The position numbers and the translations under genes were made by a program. Positions 1-8,811 of a stretch of DNA of 64,000 nucleotides are shown here, one piece after another. The notes under the pieces are model-generated. The model was given only the letters and a program-made list of their open reading frames with translations. It had not been told where the DNA came from and searched no databases. The stretch is taken from contig CAMPOT010000001.1 in the NCBI GenBank assembly GCA_946892665.1, positions 1,302,001 to 1,366,000 of the forward strand, in the 5' to 3' direction. This DNA comes from Chryseobacterium sp. Marseille-Q5410 (lineage in GTDB: Bacteria > Bacteroidota > Bacteroidia > Flavobacteriales > Weeksellaceae). The first letter of the stretch is position 1. Every line of letters begins with the position of its first letter.

Positions 1-2145
1 AAAGGGAAACTTAGAGAAAAAATAGAAGCTAGCGCAGAACGGGGAATTTTATCCAAAAAATTAGCAACCATTATTTGTGACGCTCCAGTTGAATTTGAAG
101 AGGAAAAATATGATCTTGAAATTCCAGATTTTGAAAAAGTAAAGGAAGTTTTCGATGAAATAGAATTCCGAAGACTGTATGAAAATCTTTACCGTGCATT
201 CGCTCCTTCAAAAGATGCTGAAAAAGAATCCGATCCTAATAAAATAAGCCGTTTCGACAAGGTAGAAGATCCAAATAAACCAGTTCAGCTTGATCTTTTT
301 GCTACTTATGAGGAGTTGGATCAGGCGACAAAAACGCAATCCAATATCGCAGAGAGCGATCATTTGTATCAATATATCGACGCTCCGAAAGCGCAGAAAA
401 TTTTAGTTCAGAATTTGCTTGCCCAAAAAGCAGTTTCTTTTGATACCGAAACCACTTCTTTGAATGAATTGGAAGCTGAACTGATCGGAATGAGTTTTTC
501 ATACAAGAAAGGCCTTGCTTACTACATTCCGCTCTCGGAAAATCGTGAAGAAGCACTTGAAACACTTGAAATTTTCCGACCATTTTTCGAGAAACAAGAT
601 ATTGTGAAAATAGCGCACAATTTAAAATTCGATTACAAAATCCTGAAGCAATACGGAATTGAAGTTGAAGGTGCAATTTTCGATACCATGATTGCCCATT
701 ATCTGTTGAATCCTGATGGAAGACACGGAATGGACTATCTCTCCGAAATTTATCTTCATTATCAACCAATCTCCATTGAAACCCTTATTGGTAAAGGAAA
801 AAAGCAAGGAACTTTACGTTCGGTTTCCATTGAAGAGCAAACCAATTATGCTGCGGAAGATGCTGATGTAACCTGGCAATTGTACGAACTTTTCGCGCCG
901 CAATTAAAAAAAGAGAACCTCGAAGATCTTTTCTTCAAAGTAGAAATGCCTTTGATGAAAGTTCTTGCGAAAATGGAATTGGAAGGAGTATCTTTGGATA
1001 AACAATGGCTTGAGCAAGAAAGTAAAGATCTGGAAGATGATCTTCGTAAGCTTGAATTAAAAATATTTGAACTCTCTGGTGAAGAATTTAACATCAATTC
1101 ACCAAAGCAAATGGGTGAAATCTTGTTTGAAAAGATGCAGCTAGACCCGAAAGCGAAAAAGACGAAAACCGGTCAGTATGCTACTTCAGAAGATGTTTTG
1201 CAGAAACTTTCGGCCAAACACGATATCATTAAATACATCCTCGAATACCGAACTTATCAAAAACTGAAATCGACTTACGTAGATGCTTTGCCGTTGCAAA
1301 TCGATAAAGATGACCATCGGGTGCACACTAATTTTTCGCAAACTACCGCTGCCACTGGTCGTTTGGCTTCTGTGAATCCTAATCTTCAAAATATTCCGAT
1401 TCGTACCTTGCGCGGTCAGCAAATTCGTGGTGCTTTTGTGGCGGGTGAAGGAAAAAAAATTATCTCAGCCGATTATTCCCAAATTGAATTGCGTTTAATT
1501 GCCGAAATTTCCAACGAGGAAAATATGATTTTGGCCTTCCAAAATGGTGAAGATATTCATGCTTCTACAGCTTCCAAATTATTTAATATTCCGCTGGAAG
1601 AAGTTACGAAAACTCAGCGCTCTCAGGCGAAAACGGTAAATTTTGGAATTCTTTATGGGCAGGGAGCATTTGCTTTGGCAGAACAAACCGGACTTTCAAG
1701 AACCGAAGCAAAACAGATGATCGAGGCCTATTTTGAAACCTATCCGCAACTAAAAAAATACATGGCCGAACAAGTCAAAAAAGCACAGAGTTTAGGTTAT
1801 GTGGAAACTATTTTACATCGAAAACGTCATTTGAAAGATATCAATTCTGCCAATTTTGTGGTGAGAGCTCATGCGGAAAGAAACGCGGTGAATGCCCCAA
1901 TCCAAGGGAGCGCAGCTGATGTGATAAAACTGGCAATGATCAAAATCGATGAAAAACTAGAAGAACAAGATTTAAAAACCAAAATGTTGCTACAGGTTCA
2001 TGACGAACTATTATTTGAATCTCCGATTGAGGAAGTAGAAACCGCCAAAACTTTAATTAAAACCGAAATGGAATCTGCGTTTGAAACCAAAGTTCCGTTG
2101 CTGGTAGAAGTTGGTGTGGGAAATAATTGGTTGGAAGCGCATTAG
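1..2145 (+). CDS. polA: DNA polymerase I, 3' part (5' end outside window)
   Basis: The frame is open from base 1, so this is the C-terminal 714 residues of a longer protein; a TTG at 316 is internal, not the start. The first ~55 residues look like the end of the 5'-3' exonuclease domain (EKIEASAERGILSKKLA). A DEDDy 3'-5' exonuclease follows, with intact metal ligands: FDTET at 147-151, HNLKFDYK at 206-213 and YAAEDAD at 283-289, so proofreading should be active. The polymerase domain has motif A SADYSQIELR (Asp near 491), motif B R-x3-K-x7-YG near 540-553, and motif C VHDE near 666-669. The enzyme does gap filling, Okazaki fragment maturation and repair in the cytoplasm. No terminator is evident after the stop. 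Confidence 0.97.
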   Translation, partial: KGKLREKIEASAERGILSKKLATIICDAPVEFEEEKYDLEIPDFEKVKEVFDEIEFRRLYENLYRAFAPSKDAEKESDPNKISRFDKVEDPNKPVQLDLFATYEELDQATKTQSNIAESDHLYQYIDAPKAQKILVQNLLAQKAVSFDTETTSLNELEAELIGMSFSYKKGLAYYIPLSENREEALETLEIFRPFFEKQDIVKIAHNLKFDYKILKQYGIEVEGAIFDTMIAHYLLNPDGRHGMDYLSEIYLHYQPISIETLIGKGKKQGTLRSVSIEEQTNYAAEDADVTWQLYELFAPQLKKENLEDLFFKVEMPLMKVLAKMELEGVSLDKQWLEQESKDLEDDLRKLELKIFELSGEEFNINSPKQMGEILFEKMQLDPKAKKTKTGQYATSEDVLQKLSAKHDIIKYILEYRTYQKLKSTYVDALPLQIDKDDHRVHTNFSQTTAATGRLASVNPNLQNIPIRTLRGQQIRGAFVAGEGKKIISADYSQIELRLIAEISNEENMILAFQNGEDIHASTASKLFNIPLEEVTKTQRSQAKTVNFGILYGQGAFALAEQTGLSRTEAKQMIEAYFETYPQLKKYMAEQVKKAQSLGYVETILHRKRHLKDINSANFVVRAHAERNAVNAPIQGSAADVIKLAMIKIDEKLEEQDLKTKMLLQVHDELLFESPIEEVETAKTLIKTEMESAFETKVPLLVEVGVGNNWLEAH

Positions 2146-2366
2146 AATATAAAAACACCTATTTTCTTCAACCAATGAAGTTTTTCAAATTGAAGACAAT
2201 CAAAAATTTATTATCACGCAATCAATTGTCCGATACTAAACCCAAGATGAATCCACACTGAAAAAACGATGGAAGGTTTTCTATCGCATCAAGAAAATGC
2301 AGACAAATCACAGGATTGGTCTCGAAAGTGACGATTAAAGAATGGCACGACCTATTAATGTTATCG
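2146..2366. other. Intergenic region after polA with short broken reading frames
   Basis: This stretch separates polA from the glycosyltransferase. It holds a 28-codon ATG frame (2175-2261, beginning MKFFKLKTIKN) and then two short overlapping frames in other phases, one of which (from 2262) runs into the glycosyltransferase gene. None resembles a protein I recognise. The pattern of short frames in shifting phase could be a decayed gene or chance. No hairpin terminator or clear TAnnTTTG promoter was seen. Confidence 0.35.
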
Positions 2367-3248
2367 ATGAAGTTTCTCATTATCATTCCCGCCCATAACG
2401 AGGAAAAAAACATACTTTTTTGTTTAGAATCGCTGAATAATCAGACTTTTCAAGATTTTAAATGCGTGATTGTGAACGATGGTTCAACGGATAAAACTCA
2501 AGAAATCGCTGAGCAATTTGTTGAAAAAAATCCTAGATTTGAAGTCTTTAATTTAAAAGAATCAGAATATTCACCCGGCGCAAAAGTGGTTCGCACTTTC
2601 AACAAAGGTTTGGAACGGATTGATTTTGAGGGTTTTAATGTAGTCTGTAAATTTGATGCGGATATTATTTTTCCTGAAAATTATCTCGAAAAAGTGAATG
2701 AAATTTATGAGAAAAATCCAAAAGCTGGGATGGTATCGGGAATTGTTAAAATCAAAAAAAATGCCTTTGAGAAAGATCTTGCATTTAATTTTTCTGATGA
2801 AAAAGGTCAATGGACTTTCGAAAATATTTCTTCTAAAAACCACGTTCGCGGGCCGATAAAATCGTACAGAAAACAATGTTTTCTGGACATGAAGGGTTTG
2901 CGACCAGTGTTGGGTTGGGACAATATCGATGTGATGTTGGCTAAAAAACACGGTTGGGAAGTGATCACCATCAAAGATCTATGGGTAAAACATCTTCGTC
3001 CGACTGCTTATAAATACAAAAATCACAAGGCAGAGAAATTAGGAGAATATTTCTACAATATCGGTTTGAGTTTACCTTTAATGCTGATTTCTTCAGGAAA
3101 ATCTTCCCTGAAAAATAGCTCTTTTTCGGAATTCTTCATCACTTTGAAATCTTTTTTAAAACAAAATCACGCAAGCGCTCTTTCGAAAGAAGAAATTCGA
3201 TATATCCGGAATTTACGGTGGAGTCAGATATTTAATAAAAATTTTTAA
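2367..3248 (+). CDS. Glycosyltransferase family 2
   Basis: A 293-residue GT-A fold glycosyltransferase. The N-terminus MKFLIIIPAHNEEKN is the usual GT2 opening strand, followed by a nucleotide-binding region (CVIVNDGSTDKT, about residues 36-47) and a DxD-like FDADI motif near 98-102 that would hold metal and sugar nucleotide. A TTG 51 bases upstream extends the frame by 17 residues that do not fit the family, so the ATG at 2367 is chosen. It probably transfers a sugar in cell-surface glycan or glycolipid synthesis on the cytoplasmic side. The TAA stop lies inside the left arm of an inverted repeat that encloses the next gene, so the extreme C-terminus may have been altered by an insertion. 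Acceptor and sugar cannot be told. Confidence 0.88.
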   Translation: MKFLIIIPAHNEEKNILFCLESLNNQTFQDFKCVIVNDGSTDKTQEIAEQFVEKNPRFEVFNLKESEYSPGAKVVRTFNKGLERIDFEGFNVVCKFDADIIFPENYLEKVNEIYEKNPKAGMVSGIVKIKKNAFEKDLAFNFSDEKGQWTFENISSKNHVRGPIKSYRKQCFLDMKGLRPVLGWDNIDVMLAKKHGWEVITIKDLWVKHLRPTAYKYKNHKAEKLGEYFYNIGLSLPLMLISSGKSSLKNSSFSEFFITLKSFLKQNHASALSKEEIRYIRNLRWSQIFNKNF

Positions 3249-3256
3249 CCACATAG
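3245..3256. repeat. Left arm of 12-bp perfect inverted repeat flanking the GxxExxY gene
   Basis: TTAACCACATAG here is the exact reverse complement of CTATGTGGTTAA at 3688-3699. Similarity continues inward for about six more bases with two mismatches. The arm overlaps the stop codon of the preceding glycosyltransferase and ends 7 bases before the GxxExxY start codon. Both outer ends read TTAA. Confidence 0.85.
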
Positions 3257-3263
3257 TTTCATT

Positions 3264-3677
3264 ATGGTCACGAAAAAATATTTGGATAATTTGACATACG
3301 AGATCATTGGAAGTGCTATTGAGGTCCATAAAACGATGGGCAGAGGTCTCTTAGAAAGCGTATATCACGAGTGTTTAAAAGAAGAGTTAAGACATAGGAA
3401 AATAAATTTTCTATCAGAGCTAAAACTCCCGGTGATCTATAAGAAGAAATTACTTAATGTTGATTTTCGTTGCGATTTATTCGTCGAAAATAGTATTGTA
3501 GTAGAGCTAAAAAGTGTGCACGAATTAATTCCGATCCACGAAGCACAACTTTTGACCTATATGAAACTATTAAAATGTCCGAAGGGCATTCTAATTAATT
3601 TTAATTCTTCTAATATTTTTAGAGAAGGTCAAAAGACCTTTGTTAACGAATATTTCAGTGGTTTGCAAAACGAATAA
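3264..3677 (+). CDS. GxxExxY protein (PD-(D/E)XK nuclease-like fold)
   Basis: A 137-residue protein with the family signature G28-L-L-E31-S-V-Y34, preceded by the usual 'GSAIEVHKTMGRG' helix. The putative nuclease core is D71 plus E81-L-K83, with Q95 in AQLLTYMKLL, which fits a minimal PD-(D/E)XK active site. Family members are small, widespread in Bacteroidota and of unknown function; DNA binding or cleavage is inferred from the fold. The gene stands alone between a glycosyltransferase and an amidohydrolase, with no functional link to either. It is bracketed by a perfect 12-bp inverted repeat (3245-3256 and 3688-3699), suggesting that it arrived as a small cassette. The ATG start is the only sensible one. 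Confidence 0.9.
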   Translation: MVTKKYLDNLTYEIIGSAIEVHKTMGRGLLESVYHECLKEELRHRKINFLSELKLPVIYKKKLLNVDFRCDLFVENSIVVELKSVHELIPIHEAQLLTYMKLLKCPKGILINFNSSNIFREGQKTFVNEYFSGLQNE

Positions 3678-3687
3678 ACCTATAAAT

Positions 3688-3699
3688 CTATGTGGTTAA
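3688..3699. repeat. Right arm of 12-bp perfect inverted repeat flanking the GxxExxY gene
   Basis: CTATGTGGTTAA, exact reverse complement of 3245-3256. It lies 11 bases after the GxxExxY stop and 24 bases before the amidohydrolase start. The enclosed unit of about 455 bp holds one gene and nothing else. Confidence 0.85.
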
Positions 3700-3723
3700 T
3701 TACCAAGTAATAACAGTCGAATC

Positions 3724-5343
3724 ATGAAAAGTATAATTGCAATTCTTTTATTTTTTTACGGGATGTTATCCGCGCAAAAAAACGCCGATCTTATCATTAC
3801 GAATGCGAAAATTTATACAGTGAACCAGAATTTCGATGTAGCGGAATCGATGGCGGTTACCAATGGAAAAATTTTAGCAGTCGGTAAAAGCAAGGATATA
3901 TTAAAAAAATATCAATCTCAAAATATCCAAAATCTTCAAGGTAAATCCATTTTTCCGGGGTTTATCGATGCGCATTGCCATTTCACAGGTTATGCAACCG
4001 ATCAATGGAAATGCGAATTGTGGGGTACAAAATCTTGGGAAGAGATCATTGACAAACTCACCGATTATTCCCAAAATGCGCCTATGGAATGGTTGTATGG
4101 AAGAAGTTGGGATCAAAATGATTGGCCGGTAAAAGAGTTTCCGAACAAAGGGAAACTCGATGAATTGTTCCCGAATCGTCCGGTATATCTGAAACGAGTG
4201 GATGGACATGCAGCGATTGCTAACCAAAAAGCGCTTGATATTGCCGGAATTACAGTGAATTCTAAAATAAATGGCGGCGAAATAGAAGTGAAAAATGGTA
4301 AACTCACTGGAATTCTCGTCGATAATGCCATGCTTTTGGTGGAAAAATTTATTCCTGAAATCAGTGATGAAATGGCTATTCGATATTTTCAGGATTTGCA
4401 GAAAACCTGTTTTTCTTACGGACTTACATCGCTTCACGATTGCGGAATTTCTGCACATACTTTTTCGCTTTTAGAAAAAGCACAAGATCAAAAGGTGTTG
4501 GATATGAAGATTTTCGCTTTGCTAGCAGACAATCCTGCAACGTATGATGAATGGATTAAAAAAGGTCGGTTTACCAAAGGAAATATCACGTTTGGCGGCT
4601 ACAAAGTGTATTCCGACGGTGCGCTTGGCTCGCGTGGAGCATGTTTGATTCACGATTATTCTGATAAAGAAGGCTGGAAAGGTTTTTTGTTGAGCGATCA
4701 AAAACATTTTGAAACTTTAGCTAAAAAACTAAAAGATAGTGATTTGCAAATGTGCACCCACGCAATTGGCGATTCTGCAAACCGCACGATTTTAAAAATT
4801 TATGGAGATGTTTTAGGCATTAAAAACGACCGAAGATGGCGCATCGAACATGCCCAAATTGTCGATAAAAATGACTTCGATTTGTTCGGTAAGTATTCCA
4901 TTATTCCTTCAGTTCAACCTACTCATGCGACTTCGGATATGTATTGGGCGGAAGAAAGATTAGGAAAGGATCGTTTGAAATACTCTTATGCCTACGAAGA
5001 TTTGCTGAATCAGAATGGTTGGCTTCCTTTGGGAACCGATTTTCCGGTAGAAGAAATCAATCCGATAAAAACATTTTTTGCGGCAGTTGCCAGAAAAGAT
5101 AATAAAAATTTTCCGGCAAATGGTTTCCAGAAAGAAAATGCATTAACCAGAGAACAGGCGTTGCGCGGAATGACGATTTGGGCGGCCAAATCTGCTTTCC
5201 AAGAAAAGGAACTGGGAAGTTTGGAAGTGGGGAAATCTGCGGATTTTGTAGTTCTGAATCAGGATTTGATGAGTGTTGATGAAAATAAAATCTTAGAAAC
5301 CAAGGTTTTGGAGACTTACAGTTCAGGCAAAAAAGTGCATTAA
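3724..5343 (+). CDS. Exported amidohydrolase, YtcJ-like (amidohydrolase family 3)
   Basis: A 539-residue metal-dependent hydrolase of the amidohydrolase superfamily. Residues 1-17 (MKSIIAILLF..LSAQ) form a signal peptide, so the enzyme acts in the periplasm or outside. The metal-binding and catalytic motifs are in family order: H84-x-H86 in GFIDAHCHFTGY, K294 in GGYKVYSDGALGS, H346 in THAIGDSANRT, H376 in RIEHAQI, and D439 in LGTDFPVE. YtcJ-type enzymes hydrolyse amide or ester bonds, but substrates are mostly unknown. The next gene begins 3 bases after the stop, so the two are probably cotranscribed. Confidence 0.92.
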   Translation: MKSIIAILLFFYGMLSAQKNADLIITNAKIYTVNQNFDVAESMAVTNGKILAVGKSKDILKKYQSQNIQNLQGKSIFPGFIDAHCHFTGYATDQWKCELWGTKSWEEIIDKLTDYSQNAPMEWLYGRSWDQNDWPVKEFPNKGKLDELFPNRPVYLKRVDGHAAIANQKALDIAGITVNSKINGGEIEVKNGKLTGILVDNAMLLVEKFIPEISDEMAIRYFQDLQKTCFSYGLTSLHDCGISAHTFSLLEKAQDQKVLDMKIFALLADNPATYDEWIKKGRFTKGNITFGGYKVYSDGALGSRGACLIHDYSDKEGWKGFLLSDQKHFETLAKKLKDSDLQMCTHAIGDSANRTILKIYGDVLGIKNDRRWRIEHAQIVDKNDFDLFGKYSIIPSVQPTHATSDMYWAEERLGKDRLKYSYAYEDLLNQNGWLPLGTDFPVEEINPIKTFFAAVARKDNKNFPANGFQKENALTREQALRGMTIWAAKSAFQEKELGSLEVGKSADFVVLNQDLMSVDENKILETKVLETYSSGKKVH

Positions 5344-5345
5344 TT

Positions 5346-6401
5346 TTGAAGAAAATCGCTTACATCGAACTGGATACGCATGCAGAAATCGCTGCAAATT
5401 TTATGGAATTAATGAATGATTCCCGCGAGTTTTCTGTGGATTATTATTTCAGTGAAAAGATTGCAAAACAAATCAACCGAACCGGTGAAAGCATTTTTGT
5501 AACTAAAAGTTCTGAAATTTTCAACCTGTTGAAAGATAAGGATTATGAACTCGTCATCCTCGGAACTGTTCACCGGTATTTCGATACATTTTTAGAAATT
5601 ACGGAACATTTTAATACATCGGTGATTGTTCATAATTTAAATTTCACAAAGATATCCAGGTTTCAACTTCTGAAAAATATCTTTAAAAATGATTTCAAGT
5701 ACCGTTTAAAACTTTTGGCAAAAGAAGGTTTGCTTTCTGCTCCAAAAGTTTTCGAAAAAGCAAGCAATCTTTTGGTTTTAGATGAAAGTTTAATTAAAAA
5801 AAATCCGGATTTAAGCCTCAAATTCCTGCCGGTTTTTTATTTGCTTAAGTACGAAAAACCACGGAAATCAATTATTACGATCGTGATTCCCGGCGCGGTT
5901 TCTCAGCAAAGACGGGATTACCTGCATGTTTTAAACTCCTTAAAAAATTTTCAGCGACAAAGTCATTATCAGTTTGTTTTTCTGGGAAAAGCTTTGGGTA
6001 ATGAACTATCATGGATAAAGAAATTTGAAAAAAGCAAATCACAGAATATTTCGGTGAAGTATTTTACGGAGAAAGTTCCGCAACAGATTTTCGATGAATT
6101 TATGATGCGAGCCGATATTTTATGGTGTCCGATCCGAGATCAAACTGAATTTTTCAGCAATACAGAATACTACGGAATTACCAAGATGAGCGGAAACATT
6201 GGTGATGCCATTAAATATGGAAAAATATCGATTTTTCCGGAAAATTATCCGAATTCTCATCCATTTATTATTCCTGAAAACAAGGATTTAGAGGAACAAA
6301 TTTTCACTTATCAAAAATTAATGAATTATGATTTTGAAGAAAATTTTGCTCGTGAGAAAGTGCGGAAAAATTTAGAACAAAAACTTCTGAAGCTTCTTTA
6401 A
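5346..6401 (+). CDS. Putative GT-B-like glycosyltransferase, unrecognised family
   Basis: 351 residues from a TTG start, three bases after the amidohydrolase stop; no ATG fits, and MKKIAYIELDTHAE is a plausible N-terminus. It is not a family I can name. The layout suggests a two-lobed GT-B fold: an N-terminal alpha/beta region (to about 160), then a second domain opening with a strand (SIITIVIPGAVSQQRRDY), a middle segment like that of group 1 transferases (QFVFLGKALG), and a C-terminal region with GDAIKYGK near 299-306, where GT4 enzymes have their donor-binding loop. No signal peptide or membrane segment is visible. Nearby flippase, methyltransferase and GT2 genes support surface glycan work. 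It overlaps the convergent flippase gene by 4 bases. Confidence 0.6.
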   Translation: MKKIAYIELDTHAEIAANFMELMNDSREFSVDYYFSEKIAKQINRTGESIFVTKSSEIFNLLKDKDYELVILGTVHRYFDTFLEITEHFNTSVIVHNLNFTKISRFQLLKNIFKNDFKYRLKLLAKEGLLSAPKVFEKASNLLVLDESLIKKNPDLSLKFLPVFYLLKYEKPRKSIITIVIPGAVSQQRRDYLHVLNSLKNFQRQSHYQFVFLGKALGNELSWIKKFEKSKSQNISVKYFTEKVPQQIFDEFMMRADILWCPIRDQTEFFSNTEYYGITKMSGNIGDAIKYGKISIFPENYPNSHPFIIPENKDLEEQIFTYQKLMNYDFEENFAREKVRKNLEQKLLKLL

Positions 6402-7876
6402 AACTTAAAAATACTTCCAAGAAATTTTTTGTTGATATAGTCTTCCAATGGAAAAATTTTCAAGAAATAATTCCCGATAAAAAACAATATCAAAAGAATG
6501 GAAGGTTTGTAAATTAAATTCACAAAACTGCTTTTGAAATCGGGCAGAATGATGGCGACTGTAATTCCTAAAGTCCCGATGATTAGGGCATAAATCATTT
6601 CGATAGTCAATGGAAAAACTCCAAATTTGATGTAATTGAAAATAATTTTGGCAGTGTTGAAAAGCGTTAAAGAAATTGAAGTGGCAATCGCTACACCGAA
6701 AAGTTCAAGATTAGTGTTTGTAAGAAAATAAATATTCAGCAAAACTGTTGTCACCGCTAAAAACAGCATCACGACAATATTAAATCGGTAATATTTCGAG
6801 AGTGAAATAATATGTCCGTTGAACCCAGTCGCCAAATCGAAAAGCATTGCAAAACCGAGTACCCAAATTACAGGTTCCGATTTTCGCAAAAGCTCGCCAT
6901 TCTTAATGAAATGCGTCAGATACGGGAAACCTACCAACACGCAGGAAAGCAAAACCAAACCTAAGAAAAATAAAATGAGAGAGGATTTTTTGTGCAAACG
7001 ATCGAGTTCTTCGTAATCGTTTTCTGCGAGATGTTTATTGATAATCGGCGCAGAAATACTGTACAATCCCATTGCCGGAACCGTAATTAGGGAAATGATG
7101 GAGTAGAGCGTGTTGTACACTCCGTTTGGCTCGAAACCAAGAAATTCACCGATCATCACACTGTCGATTCTCACCGCGATAAAATTCCCGATATTTCCCA
7201 AAAACCCGTAGAAACTATAGTTCAGCACTTCTTTCCAGAGATTGTCTTTTTTGATATACCCGGTGGAAAAATCAGGTTTCAGTTTTTCGAGTCGGTTGGT
7301 GTAGTAAATATAACCGAAAAGCCCTAAAATAAAAATTCCTATAAAAAAAAGATAGGCCGCTTTTTCAGGAAAACCAATAAAAAAGAAAAGGCAAAAAGCT
7401 CCCAAATTAGCAATCTTCGGTAATAAATTTTCAAAAATATTCGGAACTACGATTCGCTTGAAATTCGAAAGATATTTGTTGAAGACCGCACTGAAAGCAA
7501 GCACCAGAATCAGCGGTAAAATAAGGCGTTTCATTTGCCACATCTCGGTTTGCTGAAGTTTTGGAAACAGCAGATTCAAGGTGAAATAACCGATAAGAAA
7601 AATGATGAAATTCAGCAAAATTCCCAATAAAGAAAGCGAAAGGAAATTTTGGTGTTTTCCGTCTTGATGCGTTTGGTTGAAAAATTTAACATTAGAAAAA
7701 GACAATCCAAAAACTACTACCGGAAGCAGCATTTCGGCTGTTGGAAGTACATAGCGAAGTTTTCCGTAGAATTCCATGTCGTGAGGAAACACGAAAATTG
7801 CCGAAAAAGTTCCGAGCAAAAATCCGAGATATCCAACCACGGAATATTTAAATCCCTGTCGCGCAACTACACTCAT
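6398..7876 (-). CDS. Polysaccharide flippase, MOP/Wzx-like
   Basis: A 492-residue integral membrane protein with about 12-14 hydrophobic segments spread over its whole length. It matches the oligosaccharide flippase (Wzx) branch of the MOP superfamily in size, in its N-terminal GFKYSVVGYLGFLLGTFSAIFVFP and in the loop RIDSVMIGEFLGFEPNGVYN typical of these carriers. It would move lipid-linked glycans across the inner membrane. It starts inside the stop of the FkbM gene (ATGA overlap), so the two are translationally coupled, and it converges on the glycosyltransferase-like gene with a 4-base overlap. No polymerase (Wzy) gene is nearby. Confidence 0.88.
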   Translation of the reverse strand: MSVVARQGFKYSVVGYLGFLLGTFSAIFVFPHDMEFYGKLRYVLPTAEMLLPVVVFGLSFSNVKFFNQTHQDGKHQNFLSLSLLGILLNFIIFLIGYFTLNLLFPKLQQTEMWQMKRLILPLILVLAFSAVFNKYLSNFKRIVVPNIFENLLPKIANLGAFCLFFFIGFPEKAAYLFFIGIFILGLFGYIYYTNRLEKLKPDFSTGYIKKDNLWKEVLNYSFYGFLGNIGNFIAVRIDSVMIGEFLGFEPNGVYNTLYSIISLITVPAMGLYSISAPIINKHLAENDYEELDRLHKKSSLILFFLGLVLLSCVLVGFPYLTHFIKNGELLRKSEPVIWVLGFAMLFDLATGFNGHIISLSKYYRFNIVVMLFLAVTTVLLNIYFLTNTNLELFGVAIATSISLTLFNTAKIIFNYIKFGVFPLTIEMIYALIIGTLGITVAIILPDFKSSFVNLIYKPSILLILFFIGNYFLKIFPLEDYINKKFLGSIFKF

Positions 7877-8685
7877 ATTTTGTCGGTTTTCTGGGATTTA
7901 GGAATGAAAATCATGTTGTTGATGTAAGCTTGTTTTGTCCCAACGGTGCGGTCAGAATTTTCGAAAATTATTTTTTCATCGAGTTTTTCTAAATTAAATG
8001 TTTTTCGATTGAGGAAGAAAGTTTGATATCCCCAATTTTCAATTTCTGAAATCAGCTGATAGAGCGGTTCCGAGTGATGTCTTTGCTCAATTTCGACCAT
8101 CATGGTTGGTTGGAATTTTTCGATCACGGCTTTTGCACCGCGCAAAGTTTGCATTTCATTCCCTTCAACATCAATTTTAATGAAATCAATTTTTTTTAAT
8201 TTTTCCTGCTCAGCCCAATCGTCCAGTTTCATCACTTTCACTTGTTGCAAGACATGTTTGGTTTCATCTATTTCCCGATAATCCAATTGTAAGGTTCCGC
8301 GGGTACTATATTTTTTTCCTTTAATAATGGGGACTTTAAATGTTGCGATTTCATTTTTATCGGAAAGAGCCAAAGGAAAAATATTCGCTTTGGGAAAAAT
8401 TCGTTTAAGTCGTAAATGTAATTCTTTGTTAGGTTCAAAGGCAAAGATATTTTTGGGAGATAGTTTGTTTTCCAGTTGAAAAATAAAACTTCCCGCATTG
8501 GCTCCGATATCCAAAAAAACTGCATCTCTATTTAAATAATCCTTTATCCAAAGTAATTCCGGTTCGATATTTCTCTCCGAAAAATTTTCCCAAGTGATAT
8601 TTTTTAAATTTTTAAAATATCTTTTCTTGTAAAATTGGGGAGCAACAAATTGTAAATTTTCGGCAATTCTTTGGTATAAAGACAT
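7873..8685 (-). CDS. FkbM family methyltransferase
   Basis: A 270-residue SAM-dependent methyltransferase. The class I SAM-binding motif is VFLDIGANAGSFIF (about 57-69), with an acidic residue in FAFEPNKE ending strand 2 and the FkbM-typical IDFIKIDVEGNEMQTLRGA further on. FkbM enzymes methylate hydroxyl groups on sugars or polyketides; coupling to the flippase gene suggests a surface glycan substrate. A TTG at 8709 would extend the frame by eight residues but lies inside the likely -7 promoter element (8707-8714 on the minus strand), so the ATG at 8685 is used. The gene leads a two-gene minus-strand operon. Confidence 0.9.
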   Translation of the reverse strand: MSLYQRIAENLQFVAPQFYKKRYFKNLKNITWENFSERNIEPELLWIKDYLNRDAVFLDIGANAGSFIFQLENKLSPKNIFAFEPNKELHLRLKRIFPKANIFPLALSDKNEIATFKVPIIKGKKYSTRGTLQLDYREIDETKHVLQQVKVMKLDDWAEQEKLKKIDFIKIDVEGNEMQTLRGAKAVIEKFQPTMMVEIEQRHHSEPLYQLISEIENWGYQTFFLNRKTFNLEKLDEKIIFENSDRTVGTKQAYINNMIFIPKSQKTDKI

Positions 8686-8706
8686 ACTTTTTTCCTTTGA
8701 GGGACA

Positions 8707-8714
8707 CAAAGATA
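8707..8714 (-). promoter_or_regulatory. -7 promoter element (TATCTTTG) for FkbM-flippase operon
   Basis: The minus strand reads TATCTTTG, matching the Bacteroidota -7 consensus TAnnTTTG, 21 bases upstream of the ATG at 8685. It excludes the alternative TTG start at 8709. Confidence 0.55.
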
Positions 8715-8811
8715 GAAAAATATGTTAAATAAATGTTAAAATAATAAGGAAAGATGAAATAGGTTTTCCTAAAGCGTAGTAATCCTTATCTTTAACAATC
8801 AAATAATCTTT

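Noticed and set aside
2316-2366. TTG start extending the GT2 gene by 17 residues
   Set aside because: The added residues do not fit the GT2 N-terminus; MKFLIIIPAHNEE at 2367 does.
3901-4458. 185-codon minus-strand frame
   Set aside because: Opposite the amidohydrolase gene, which has complete active-site motifs in this stretch.
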